A DNA stretch of 64,000 nt from Io17-Chloro-G2 sp034420695 (lineage in GTDB: Bacteria; Chloroflexota; Dehalococcoidia; Lucifugimonadales; UBA3495), in contig DAOULB010000052.1 of NCBI GenBank assembly GCA_034420695.1, forward strand, positions 62,001-126,000, given 5' to 3'. A program made the translations under genes and the position numbers. The notes beneath the pieces were generated by a model, which saw only the letters and a list, made by a program, of their open reading frames with translations, ran no database searches and was not told the origin of the DNA. Below, piece after piece: positions 34,990 through 43,791 of this stretch; position 1 is the first letter of the stretch, and each line of letters starts with the position of its first letter.

Positions 34990-35820
34990 ATGATTCTTGG
35001 GGCTATAACCAACTCTTGGCGTTTGCAACTACAGGACCAGGACGTAGCCGAATTGATTGAAGCAGCCCAGTCCAGGTCGGCCCGCCACGTGGAACTGCGC
35101 CAGACCTGCCTGGGCGGACTGGAAACCGGGGAAGGAGAAGAGTGGCGCCCGGTCCTGCCCAGGATCAAGGAAGTTGTGGACGCTTTCCCCGAAATGGAAT
35201 TCGACCTGGCTATGGCGCTGCCCTGCCTCACCCAACACATCGACCCCCAAGGAGAACAGTTCCAAGCAGCCCTGGAGGCCGCCAAACTGGTGGGGAGAGA
35301 CACCCCCCATCTGCGGCTGGTTGACCCCGCCCGCACCGGCAGCCCTTGGGAAAATCCCGGTGACCTCCCTGAGGAAGCCTTGGGACTAGCTGGCCTCGTC
35401 CGGGAAGCAGCGTCCCAAGGCGTCATCGTGTCCTTGGAGAATTCCGGTCAGCCCATTCGCAGCATGGCCCTTCTGGTCCGGGAAGTCCGGTCTGCTCTCT
35501 CACCCGAAGAAGCGTCCAGCTTCGGTCTGTGCCCCGACCCCACCAATCAATTGAACCGGTTCCCCGGCAGCGACCCCCTGGCCGAATTGGATGAACTTCC
35601 GCTGGACATGCTCAAGATTGTCCACTTCAAGCAGAGCCGGGACGGCTCCCCTCATCCGTCCCTCGACGACGGCGACCTCGACTGCGCCCGGATGGTGCAG
35701 GTCCTGAAGGACAAGGGATACCAAGGGGCTGCTATCATGGAAATACCCCCGGACCCCCAAGTCCTGGACAATCTTTCGGCCAGCTTCGAATATCTTGAAA
35801 GCCTGTCTCCGGAAGAATAG
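34990..35820 (+). CDS. TIM-barrel protein, sugar phosphate isomerase/epimerase-like
   Basis: 276 residues from ATG 34990 (GGAG seven bases upstream). The xylose-isomerase-like barrel pattern is seen in HVELRQTCLG, EMEFDLAMALPCL, VIVSLENSGQPI, DPTNQLNRFPGSDPL, IVHFKQSRD and the final YQGAAIMEIPPD. Glu, Asp, His and Glu in these strands could bind a divalent metal. It directly precedes argH and rpe, 38 bases upstream. Substrate unknown. Confidence 0.75.
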   Translation: MILGAITNSWRLQLQDQDVAELIEAAQSRSARHVELRQTCLGGLETGEGEEWRPVLPRIKEVVDAFPEMEFDLAMALPCLTQHIDPQGEQFQAALEAAKLVGRDTPHLRLVDPARTGSPWENPGDLPEEALGLAGLVREAASQGVIVSLENSGQPIRSMALLVREVRSALSPEEASSFGLCPDPTNQLNRFPGSDPLAELDELPLDMLKIVHFKQSRDGSPHPSLDDGDLDCARMVQVLKDKGYQGAAIMEIPPDPQVLDNLSASFEYLESLSPEE

Positions 35821-35858
35821 CCGGTTGTGTTCCAGCCGGGGACTTTCTTCCGGAGGAG

Positions 35859-37259
35859 TTGAAGGGGTTGCCGGAATTCGGGCAGCCCGTTGGCGTTGAA
35901 ACCAAGTTGACAACTCCGAATTCCAACTACACCGTCTCCATCCACTACGACCGCCGCTTGTACCGCCACGACATCGCCGGGTCCATGGCCCACGCCCGGA
36001 TGCTGGCCAAGCAGGGGATCATTCCCGAAGACGACGCCCGCCTCATCCTCAAGGGCCTGGAGTCCATCGAAGGGGAAATCGAGGCCGGGACCTTCCCGTG
36101 GGATGCCTCCCTGGAAGACCTGCACATGAATATCGAAAGCCGGCTGCGGGACACCATCGGACCGGCGGCGGGGCGGCTGCACACCGGCCGCTCCCGCAAC
36201 GACCAGATAGCCTTGGACATGCGGCTCTACACCAAGGAGCAGGTCACCATTGCCGTGGCCGGCCTGCGCCGGGTGCAGCGCGCCCTCGTTGGCCTGGCCC
36301 GCCGTTACCGGAGCGTGGTGATTCCCGGCTACACTCACCTGCAACGGGCCCAGCCGGTGCTTTTCGCCCACCACATGCTGGCCTACTTCGAGATGCTGCA
36401 ACGGGACATCGGCCGCTTCGAGGACTGCCGGAACCGGGCCGACGTCCTGCCTTTGGGCAGCGGCGCGCTGGCCGGAGTGCCCTACAACACCGATCGGGAG
36501 TTCCTGGCCCGGGAGTTGGGGTTCAAGACCATCAGCAGCAACAGCATGGACGCCGTGTCCGACCGGGACTTCGTCGCCGAGTTCATGGCGGCCGCCGCCC
36601 TGTGCATGATGCACTTCTCCCGGCTGTCCGAGGAACTGGTCCTCTGGTCCAGCCGCGAGTTCGGCTTTATCCGCCTCGCCGAGGAGTACACCACCGGCAG
36701 CAGCATCATGCCCCAGAAGCGGAACCCCGACTTTGCCGAGCTGGCCCGGGGCAAGACCGGCAGGGTCTACGGCGCCTTGATGGGACTGCTCACCACCCTG
36801 AAGGGACTGCCCCTGACCTACAACCGGGACCTGCAGGAGGACAAGGAGGGATTCTTCGACGCCGTTGACACCCTGCAAGCAACCTTGGAGGTCTTCCAAG
36901 GAATGCTGCCAGGGCTGGAGTTGAACGCGCAGAGGGTGGAATCCCTGTCCGGCGAGAGCCAGATGCTGGCCACCGACTTGGCCGACTACTTGGTGGGCAA
37001 GGGCGTCCCCTTCCGGGAAGCCCACGGCATCATGCGGGAGTTGTGCCGGCAATGCGAAGAGCAGGGATGGGGCCTGCAGGACCTGGCAATTGAAGAGTAC
37101 CGCCGGTATTCACCCCTGTTCGACGAAGAAGTCTACCGCATATCCGCCGCCTCTTCCGCCGCCGCCAGGAACAATCCCGGCGGGACCGCCCCATCGCGGG
37201 TAGCCGAGGCCTTGGAGAAAGCCGGAAAAATCTTGGAGGAAGCCGGGTATGGCGTCTGA
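35859..37259 (+). CDS. argH: Argininosuccinate lyase
   Basis: Last step of arginine synthesis, releasing arginine and fumarate. 466 residues. IHYDRRLYRHDIAGSMAHARM, TGRSRNDQIALDMRL and the lyase signature GSSIMPQKRNPD are clear, as is the GYTHLQRAQPV segment with catalytic His. The usual N-terminal LWGGRF motif is not recognisable; the frame begins with TTG at 35859, or TTG at 35868, after GGAGGAG. The first ~30 residues may therefore be altered. The stop overlaps the rpe start by 11 bases. Confidence 0.93.
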   Translation: MKGLPEFGQPVGVETKLTTPNSNYTVSIHYDRRLYRHDIAGSMAHARMLAKQGIIPEDDARLILKGLESIEGEIEAGTFPWDASLEDLHMNIESRLRDTIGPAAGRLHTGRSRNDQIALDMRLYTKEQVTIAVAGLRRVQRALVGLARRYRSVVIPGYTHLQRAQPVLFAHHMLAYFEMLQRDIGRFEDCRNRADVLPLGSGALAGVPYNTDREFLARELGFKTISSNSMDAVSDRDFVAEFMAAAALCMMHFSRLSEELVLWSSREFGFIRLAEEYTTGSSIMPQKRNPDFAELARGKTGRVYGALMGLLTTLKGLPLTYNRDLQEDKEGFFDAVDTLQATLEVFQGMLPGLELNAQRVESLSGESQMLATDLADYLVGKGVPFREAHGIMRELCRQCEEQGWGLQDLAIEEYRRYSPLFDEEVYRISAASSAAARNNPGGTAPSRVAEALEKAGKILEEAGYGV

Positions 37260-37974
37260 GGTACCTGAAGTTCCCAAGGTGTCTGCGGCATCTGAAGGGT
37301 ACGTTCAGATAGCCCCCTCGGTGCTCTCCGCCAATTTCGAAATCCTGGGCCGGCAGGTCAAGGAAGCTGCCGATGCCGGGGCCGACCTCATTCACGTGGA
37401 CGTGATGGACGGCCGCTTCGTCCCCAACATCTCCTTCGGCGAGGTGGTCGTGGACGCTATCCGCCGTTGTACCGACCTTCCCCTGAACCTGCACCTGATG
37501 GTGCTGGAGCCCGACAACCTGCTGCCCAGCTTCATGAAGGCGGCCAGCGACCAAGTCATCGTCCATGCCGAAGCCTGTACCCACCTCCACCGCACCGTCA
37601 CCAGGGTCAAGGAAAACGGCAACGAGGTGGGCGTGGCCATCAACCCTGCTACCCCTATTTCAGCCTTGGAAGAGGTGCTGCCCCTTCTGGACATAGCCTT
37701 GGTCATGTCGGTGAATCCCGGTTTCAGCGGCCAGAGCTTCATCCAGGGAACAGTTGACAAGGTGCGGCGGCTGAGCGGCGAAATCCGGCGGGGAGGTCAT
37801 GCCGCCCGGATTATGGTGGACGGGGGAATAAAGGCCGACTCGACCGCCCAAGACTCGGTCAGGGCCGGCGCCTGCATGCTGGTATCGGGATCGGGAATCT
37901 ACAACGACACGGAAACGGTGCAACAGGCCATGAGCCGGATGCGCTCCTGCCTCCAAGGAATACCCCCCGGCTGA
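37249..37974 (+). CDS. rpe: Ribulose-phosphate 3-epimerase
   Basis: Interconverts ribulose 5-phosphate and xylulose 5-phosphate in the pentose phosphate pathway. 241 residues. IAPSVLSANFEILG, HVDVMDGRFVPN, LHLMV, VMSVNPGFSGQSFI and VDGGIKADS carry the metal-binding His/Asp and phosphate sites of the family. The first ~18 residues (MASEVPEVPKVSAASEGY) are an unusual extension and may not all be translated. It starts inside the end of argH. Confidence 0.94.
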   Translation: MASEVPEVPKVSAASEGYVQIAPSVLSANFEILGRQVKEAADAGADLIHVDVMDGRFVPNISFGEVVVDAIRRCTDLPLNLHLMVLEPDNLLPSFMKAASDQVIVHAEACTHLHRTVTRVKENGNEVGVAINPATPISALEEVLPLLDIALVMSVNPGFSGQSFIQGTVDKVRRLSGEIRRGGHAARIMVDGGIKADSTAQDSVRAGACMLVSGSGIYNDTETVQQAMSRMRSCLQGIPPG

Positions 37975-38144
37975 ACCAGCCTCTCAGCGTCTACGGCCAA
38001 CCCCGAAACGCCGGCACCCTTGCCAGGCGCACTCCCCTTACACCACGCGCCAAAAAGCCCGTGTCTTTCGAGCTACAGGATGCTGGTTGAAAGAACGGAG
38101 GAAATCGTCGCCCGGCTACAACCCGGGAGCGACCTCGGGAACCC

Positions 38145-38351
38145 CTAGAGGCTGGCTACAGCCTTCCTGACCTTCGCCGATTTGCTCAACGACCGCAGGC
38201 AGCGGCTGCAAATCTTCACTGTGATGTTCTTGCCGTTCTGGAACACCGTCTGCTTGTGAACGTTGGCCTTGAAGCGGGTCTTGGTATGGCGGTTGGAGTG
38301 GCTCACGTTGCTGCCGCTCATTCCCGCCTTTAAACAAACTTCACATCTCAT
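38145..38351 (-). CDS. rpmB: 50S ribosomal protein L28
   Basis: 68 residues. CEVCLKAG near the start and VKICSRCLRS near the end form the two Cys pairs of the zinc-binding form; GSNVSHSNRHTKTRFKANV is the core of L28. Basic and complete. It stands alone on its strand, convergent with rpe; TAAAAT upstream may be part of its promoter. Confidence 0.95.
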   Translation of the reverse strand: MRCEVCLKAGMSGSNVSHSNRHTKTRFKANVHKQTVFQNGKNITVKICSRCLRSLSKSAKVRKAVASL

Positions 38352-38618
38352 CTGGTTTCAAGCCCTGATTCCTGCAATTTTACCGGAGCCCTCCACCGGA
38401 CACCCTTGCTGTAGCCACGCTGGTAAGGCCCTTCCTTGGCCACAGGTTACCATTTCGCCCTTCTCAATTACAAGCCGCAGCTTCCCCGCCACTGATAAGT
38501 TCGGGGGAGAATTGGAACTCAAAGCAACCGACTGCTCCGATTCCGGAGATTCTTTACAAGGGCTCTTCTGCCAGCGATACTTGTCGCCAGTTACAGGATT
38601 TCACCGGAGTATAGACCA

Positions 38619-39020
38619 ATGGTTACCAAGGGTGAAAAGACAATTCAAGAGCATGTTCAAACTGCCTTGGATTTCTTGGATAAGTCAGACCAAGAGTTCG
38701 CCGCTGGAGACACACTGCAAGCATCCGAAAAGCTATGGGGTGCAGCATTTTACGCAGTGGCTGCGGTCGCGATGCAACGTGGATGGAAGTACGGGACATA
38801 CAGCGCAAAAAGGGATGCAGCTAGGGCATTGGCAAGGGAATTCAACGAGCCATTCCTCGCTGCAGGATACTCCATAGCTCAGAAGTTTCATACGAACTTC
38901 TATAGGGATACTATGGAAGATGATGAGATTGAGCAAGACCGTCCTTTAGTGCATGAGTACGTGCACCGACTAGTCGCTATGACAAATAGTAGCGTCTCTC
39001 CTGATTCCCCCAATTCGTAG
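38619..39020 (+). CDS. PaREP1/HEPN-like protein
   Basis: 133 residues, helical. GDTLQASEKLWGAAFYAVAA and IAQKFHTNFYRDTMEDDEIE resemble the PaREP1 branch of HEPN proteins. It lacks the CFYxGxC motif of the two paralogues at 2949 and 4538 and is only distantly related to them. Flanked by spacers of 267 and 167 bases in which nothing else is recognised. Function unknown; an RNA-related or toxin role is a guess from the fold. Confidence 0.65.
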   Translation: MVTKGEKTIQEHVQTALDFLDKSDQEFAAGDTLQASEKLWGAAFYAVAAVAMQRGWKYGTYSAKRDAARALAREFNEPFLAAGYSIAQKFHTNFYRDTMEDDEIEQDRPLVHEYVHRLVAMTNSSVSPDSPNS

Positions 39021-39187
39021 CGAAAACGCTTGACGGCGTGCTCTTCGCGACTCTTTGCACTTCTAAAGGCCAAACGACGGAATCACCCCAATGGTCGCCC
39101 ACAACGCCCCTGGCAAGTCCTTCTGCAAGGCTATCATCCTGTTAGAGTAGTTCGAACTGTTCCCAACGAGCCCTGTCAGCCCGGGAC

Positions 39188-39568
39188 CTACTCCCGCTCC
39201 CGGTAAATCTCCACCCCGGCGTAGTCCATCACCGACCCGCGCACCGGGGGTTGGGGCTTCTTGACCCGCACCTGCACCGCCGTAACCGGGAACTGCTCCA
39301 AAACGGTTGCGGCTATGGCCTGGGCCACGCCTTCCAGCAGATTTTTGGGGCCGCCCTCCACCACTTCCTTCACCGCACGGTAGATGCGGCTGTAGCTCAC
39401 CGTGTCTTCCAGCCGGTCCGATGTTCCGGCCGGGGCCAAGTCCAGCTCCACCGCCAAGTCCACCACGTAATTCTGGCCCAAGGCCCGCTCCTCGGGATTG
39501 ACGCCGTGGAATCCGTAGAACTGCATCCCTTCCAAGACGATGCGGTCGGGCGCTGGTCTGTCGTTCAT
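39188..39568 (-). CDS. folB: Dihydroneopterin aldolase
   Basis: Cleaves dihydroneopterin to the FolK substrate. 126 residues. RIVLEGMQFYGFHGVNPEER carries the substrate-binding Glu, and VRVKKPQPPVRG contains the catalytic Lys. DTVSYSRIYRAVKEVVEG and NLLEGVAQAIA are also typical. It is the last gene of the polA, retropepsin-like, CitE-like run, only six bases after the CitE-like stop. folP and folK are 25 kb away. Confidence 0.93.
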   Translation of the reverse strand: MNDRPAPDRIVLEGMQFYGFHGVNPEERALGQNYVVDLAVELDLAPAGTSDRLEDTVSYSRIYRAVKEVVEGGPKNLLEGVAQAIAATVLEQFPVTAVQVRVKKPQPPVRGSVMDYAGVEIYRERE

Positions 39569-39574
39569 CTCGGG

Positions 39575-40453
39575 TCAGGATTCGGCCTGACGGATCTGTT
39601 CCGCCAAGGCCAGCAGGTTCATGGCCCGCTTCACCACCGGCACGTCCACCATGCGCCCGTCCAAGGAGAGGGAACCTCGCCCTTCAGCTTCGGCCTCGTC
39701 CCAAGCCTCCACCACCCGGCGGGCGTACTCAACCTCCTCGACAGAAGGCCCGAAGCATTCGTTGATTATGTCAATCTGGGACGGGTGTATCGCAAATCGC
39801 CCGGTGTACCCCAAACGCCGGCTTATCTCGATGTCCCGGCGGAACCCGTCGGGGTCCCTGAATTGAACGAAGGGTGTATCCAAGGAACCTATCCCCGCCG
39901 CCCGGGCTGCCACCGCCACCGTGGCCCGGGCGAACTCCAGCTCTTCTCCGGTATCGGTGCGTTGCACTCCCATGTCGTCGGTGTAGTCCTCCGCCCCGAA
40001 GGCAATCGCCTCGATACGCGGGGAGCAGCTTGCCAGTTCCAGACATGTAAGGACTGCCCGGCTGTTCTCAATCCAAGGGATGAGCCTTACCTGGCCAGAG
40101 GGCAGCCCGGCCGCCGATTCCAGGCCTCCGATGATTCCATCCACGTCCTGCAGGTCCCAAATACGCCGGGACTTGCCGATACTGACCCCCGACAGGTGCG
40201 GACCGACCAAGGCCTCCAGTTCGTCCCGGGCCAACCCCGTCTCCAAGGCGTTCACCCGCGCCATCACCCGCCGCCCGGTGGCCGCCAGCCGCGGCAGCCA
40301 CTCCCGGCTCGTCTCCCGGGCCGCCGCCTTTTCCCCCGGCGGCACCGAGTCCTCCAAGTCCACCATGATGACGTCGGCCTTGAATTCCAAGGCCCTCTCC
40401 AGCATTCTGGGTTGGTTGCCCGGCACGAAAATCAGGCTGCGCAGTAGTTCCAT
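39575..40453 (-). CDS. CitE-like CoA ester lyase (HpcH/HpaI family)
   Basis: 292 residues. RSLIFVPGNQPRMLERAL, VIMVDLEDSVPPGEKAAAR and IENSRAVLTC, then AIAFGAEDYTDDMG, show the CitE/malyl-CoA lyase barrel with its metal-binding Glu and Asp. GRFAIHPSQIDIINECF is the family C-terminus. Substrate could be citramalyl-CoA, malyl-CoA or similar. ATG 40453 with AGGTGA ten bases upstream is preferred over TTG 40462. Two-gene neighbours suggest a housekeeping transcript with polA. Confidence 0.87.
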   Translation of the reverse strand: MELLRSLIFVPGNQPRMLERALEFKADVIMVDLEDSVPPGEKAAARETSREWLPRLAATGRRVMARVNALETGLARDELEALVGPHLSGVSIGKSRRIWDLQDVDGIIGGLESAAGLPSGQVRLIPWIENSRAVLTCLELASCSPRIEAIAFGAEDYTDDMGVQRTDTGEELEFARATVAVAARAAGIGSLDTPFVQFRDPDGFRRDIEISRRLGYTGRFAIHPSQIDIINECFGPSVEEVEYARRVVEAWDEAEAEGRGSLSLDGRMVDVPVVKRAMNLLALAEQIRQAES

Positions 40454-40470
40454 GAAACCCAAATCACCTG

Positions 40471-40827
40471 TTACAGGAATGGGGGATGAATCTCATCATC
40501 CGGGACCTTTTCAATGTCGTGGGTCACCGGGTTGACCCTGAACCTCATGTTCTGGAGCAACTGGTAGCCTAGCAGGAAAGACGACGAGGGAACCGCAATT
40601 CCTCCAAACATCTGGCCTCTGAGTTCAGCAGTCGCAAAGTAGGTCTCTACGTCCACAAGCCCAGTAGCACTCATAAGTCGAACGGTGGCGCCTGTGGGAC
40701 GCAGCCCCAGGGCCTCTATCTCCACTAATGGCAAGGCCATGTACATGGCGGCGGTATCCACTATAAAAGTGTATTCCCGCTCCGCGCTTTCTCCGAAAAT
40801 CTTTGCCTGTACCTCAGTTAAACCCAT
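40471..40827 (-). CDS. Retropepsin-like aspartic protease-fold protein, copy 1
   Basis: 118 residues. FIVDTAAMYMALP gives the Asp-Thr-Ala motif of single-domain retropepsin-like (clan AA) proteins, here Ala in place of the usual Gly. IAVPSSSFLLGYQLLQNM matches the later ILG-like part. Such proteins dimerise; protease activity is unproven. It starts four bases after the polA stop with its ribosome site inside the polA 3' end. Two further relatives lie at 46544 and 46916. Confidence 0.72.
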   Translation of the reverse strand: MGLTEVQAKIFGESAEREYTFIVDTAAMYMALPLVEIEALGLRPTGATVRLMSATGLVDVETYFATAELRGQMFGGIAVPSSSFLLGYQLLQNMRFRVNPVTHDIEKVPDDEIHPPFL

Positions 40828-40831
40828 ACCG

Positions 40832-43639
40832 CTACTCCATGTCTCCCCATGTAGTAGCCCACTTCACGTCGACCTTCAACGACACGTCCAACTCCACGTA
40901 GTTTTCCAGCGCCGCCGGCATTTCGTCCAGCACCAACTCCTTGAGGGAGTCCATTTCATCCACCGGCGTCTCGAACACAAGCTCGTCGTGCACCTGCAGC
41001 AACATCCTGGTCTTCATCTCCTCCCGCTCCAACCGCCGCTGCACCCGCACCATCGCCAGCTTCAAAATGTCCGCTGCAGTTCCCTGGATGGGCATGTTGA
41101 TTGCCATCCGCTCCGCCGCTCCCCGCACGTTGAAGTTGGAAGCGTTTATCTCCGGCACGTAGCGCCGCCGTCCCAACAGGGTTTCAACGTATTGTGCCTC
41201 CCGGGTCTTGGCCTTGACGTCGTCCAAGTAGCCGCTGATGCCCGGGTACTTGCTGAAGTACATGTCGATGAACTTCGCCCCTTCCTCCCGGTTGAACTCC
41301 GTCTGCTGCGAGATGCCGTGGGCTGAAAGGCCGTAAATCACGCCGAAGTTCAACACCTTCGCGATGCGCCGCTGGTCGGAACTCACTTGGTTCAGGGGAA
41401 CGTCGAACATCAGCGACGCCGTGGAGGAATGGATGTCCTCACCCCGCCGGAAAGCGTCCAGCAACTCCGGGTCCTGGGACATGTGGGCCAGCACCCTCAA
41501 CTCAATCTGGGAATAGTCAACGGAGAACAGCACCCAGTCCGGCGCCTCTTCCGCTACGAAGGCCCGCCGCACCTGCCGCCCGGCCTCGGTGCGCACCGGA
41601 ATGTTCTGCAGGTTGGGGTCGCTGCTGGAAATGCGCCCCGTGGCCGACCCGGTCTGGTTGTAGCTGGTGTGGATGCGCCCGGTCCGTGGGTTTATCAACT
41701 CGGGCAGGGTATCCACATACGTCGACTTCAGCTTGGCAATCTGCCGGTACTCCAAGATGTTGTCCACCACCGGGTGGAATCCCTTCAACCCTTCCAGGGA
41801 ATTGGCGTCGGTGGAAAAGCCCGTCTTGGTCCTCTTGGTCGGGGGAAGCCCCAGCTCCTTGAACAAAAGGTCGCTTAGCTGCTGCGGCGAGTTGATATTC
41901 ACCCGGTGGCCAATGGAACCGTAGAGGTCCATCTCCACTTGGTGCAGTTGCTCGTTCAGGTCCCGGGACATCTCGTGGAGCACTCCTGCGTCCAGCTTGA
42001 TGCCGTACCGCTGCATCGACACCAGCACCGGCATCAGCGGCATCTCCATCTCCGTCATCAGCCGCTCCAAGCCCTGGTTCTGAACCTGGGGCTCGAAAGT
42101 CTCCCTGAGCCGGGCTGTCATATCGGAGTCGGCGGCCGCATATTGCGTTGCCGGGTCTATCTCCACTTGGTCGAAGGTCTTCTGCTTGCGTCCCGTGCCG
42201 ATGAGCTGGGTGATGGGCGTCATCTCAATCCCCAGCACGTCCAACGCCAAGTTCTTCAGCCCCATATGGGCCTTGCCCAGCAGGTGGGCGCCGATCATGG
42301 TGTCGAAGTCCACGTTCCGGCAATCGATTCCGTGGTTGGCCAGCACCGTCACGTCGTAGTTGGCGTTGTGGGCGCACTTCACCAAGTCCTCCGACTCCAT
42401 CAGCGGCCGGACCCGGGCCAGCACCTCCTCCTCCGGCAACTGTTCTCCCTCCCTGTGGCCGACGGGCACGTACCAAGCCCGCCCCGGCGCGGTGGCGAAG
42501 CTCAGCCCCACCAAGTCCGCCCGCATCGCGTCCAAGCTGGTTGTCTCCGTATCGAAGGAGAAACCGCCGCTCTCTTCCAAGGCGGCCAGCATCGCCTCAA
42601 GCTGCTCCTCCGTCTGCACCGCTTGGTAGTCCGCCGCGGCCTCCGCCCTTGCCGCCGCCGCGGCGGATTCGGCGCCCTCGGCTCCTTCCGCTCCCAAGCT
42701 GGCCGGCAACCGCTGCACCACGCTGAAGAACTCCAGCTCCGTCAACAGGTCCACCACGTCCTGGCGGTTGTAGCTGCCAAAGCGCACGCCCTCCAAGTCG
42801 AACTCCACCGGCGCATTGCGCTCGATGGTTGTCAGTATCCGGTTCTCGAAGGCTCGCTCCTTGTTTCCGGCCAATGACTCCCGCACGCTGGGGCGCTTTA
42901 CGTCCTCCAAGTGCTCGTAAATGCCTTCCAGGGTTTCGTAGTCGTTCAGCAGGCTTATGGCCGTTTTCTCCCCGACCTTGGGCACCCCCGGAATGTTGTC
43001 GGAAGAGTCTCCCAGCAGTGCTTTGAAATCCGGCTGTTGGGCCGCTGTCAGGCCGGAATACCGTTTCTCCAACTCCGACTCGTCGTACACCGTCCGGTCC
43101 TGCATCCCCGAGGCGAGGTCAACCCGCACCCTGGGGGATATCAGCTGGAAGGTATCCCTGTCCCCGGTCAGTATGACCGTGTCCACCCCTTCCTCTTCGG
43201 CCCGGCGGGACAGGGTGCCAATCAGGTCGTCGGCCTCGTACCCTTCCAGTTCGTACACCGGCACTCCGAAAGCGGCCATCAACTGCTTGACCCGGTCAAA
43301 CTGGTGCCGCAGTTCCGGCGGCGAGGGCTCCCGCTGCGCCTTGTAGGCCTCAAAACGCTCGTGGCGGAAGGTGGGCGCCCTGGTGTCGAATGCTATAGCG
43401 CAGTGGCTCGGCCGCCAGTCCTGCAACGCCCTCAGGAACACGTTCACGAACCCGTACACCCCGGTGGTGTCCTCGCCGGTGGCCGACACCGACAGGTGCC
43501 GCTGGGTTGAAATGGCCCGGAAGGACCGGTGCACCATGGCATGGCCGTCCATCAGCATCAACAGGGAAGGCCGTTCCGTCATTTGCGGTTCTTGCTGGGA
43601 TTCGAACAGCGGAAGTGTTCCTTCTTGCTCTTGGGCCAT
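40832..43639 (-). CDS. polA: DNA polymerase I with 5' nuclease and proofreading domains
   Basis: 935 residues in three domains. The 5'-3' exonuclease (about 24-310) has LMLMDGHAMVHRSFRA, GYEADDLIGTL and GDSSDNIPGVPKVGEKTA. The 3'-5' exonuclease (about 355-540) keeps FDTETTSLD, HNANYDVTVL and YAAADSDMTARL, so proofreading is probably intact. The polymerase has SATGRISSSDPNLQNIP, FSVDYSQIELRVLAHMS, RRIAKVLNFGVIYGLSAHG and QVHDELVFE. A TATAAT at 43698-43703 on its strand is a likely -10 element. Confidence 0.96.
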   Translation of the reverse strand: MAQEQEGTLPLFESQQEPQMTERPSLLMLMDGHAMVHRSFRAISTQRHLSVSATGEDTTGVYGFVNVFLRALQDWRPSHCAIAFDTRAPTFRHERFEAYKAQREPSPPELRHQFDRVKQLMAAFGVPVYELEGYEADDLIGTLSRRAEEEGVDTVILTGDRDTFQLISPRVRVDLASGMQDRTVYDESELEKRYSGLTAAQQPDFKALLGDSSDNIPGVPKVGEKTAISLLNDYETLEGIYEHLEDVKRPSVRESLAGNKERAFENRILTTIERNAPVEFDLEGVRFGSYNRQDVVDLLTELEFFSVVQRLPASLGAEGAEGAESAAAAARAEAAADYQAVQTEEQLEAMLAALEESGGFSFDTETTSLDAMRADLVGLSFATAPGRAWYVPVGHREGEQLPEEEVLARVRPLMESEDLVKCAHNANYDVTVLANHGIDCRNVDFDTMIGAHLLGKAHMGLKNLALDVLGIEMTPITQLIGTGRKQKTFDQVEIDPATQYAAADSDMTARLRETFEPQVQNQGLERLMTEMEMPLMPVLVSMQRYGIKLDAGVLHEMSRDLNEQLHQVEMDLYGSIGHRVNINSPQQLSDLLFKELGLPPTKRTKTGFSTDANSLEGLKGFHPVVDNILEYRQIAKLKSTYVDTLPELINPRTGRIHTSYNQTGSATGRISSSDPNLQNIPVRTEAGRQVRRAFVAEEAPDWVLFSVDYSQIELRVLAHMSQDPELLDAFRRGEDIHSSTASLMFDVPLNQVSSDQRRIAKVLNFGVIYGLSAHGISQQTEFNREEGAKFIDMYFSKYPGISGYLDDVKAKTREAQYVETLLGRRRYVPEINASNFNVRGAAERMAINMPIQGTAADILKLAMVRVQRRLEREEMKTRMLLQVHDELVFETPVDEMDSLKELVLDEMPAALENYVELDVSLKVDVKWATTWGDME

Positions 43640-43697
43640 GACGGCTCCTCCGGCAGCTATCCACAGGCTGCTTTAGCTGGCTCTTGGCGGTTGCCGC

Positions 43698-43735
43698 ATT
43701 ATACAACAGGCGTGCCACGATGCCCGTGCTACAAT
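43698..43735. promoter_or_regulatory. Divergent -10 elements between polA and thiE
   Basis: On the minus strand TATAAT (43703 to 43698) faces polA; on the plus strand TGC-TACAAT (43730-43735, extended -10) faces thiE. No good -35 boxes are seen for either. Confidence 0.4.
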
Positions 43736-43791
43736 GTCGGCTGGCCCTCCGCTCCACCCGGCGGGAGGCCGATTTACGGAGGATTTCACCG

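Noticed and set aside
43640..43791. TPP riboswitch upstream of thiE
   Set aside because: No CUGAGA or ACCUGAUCUGG-like core and only about 150 bases are available between the divergent promoters.
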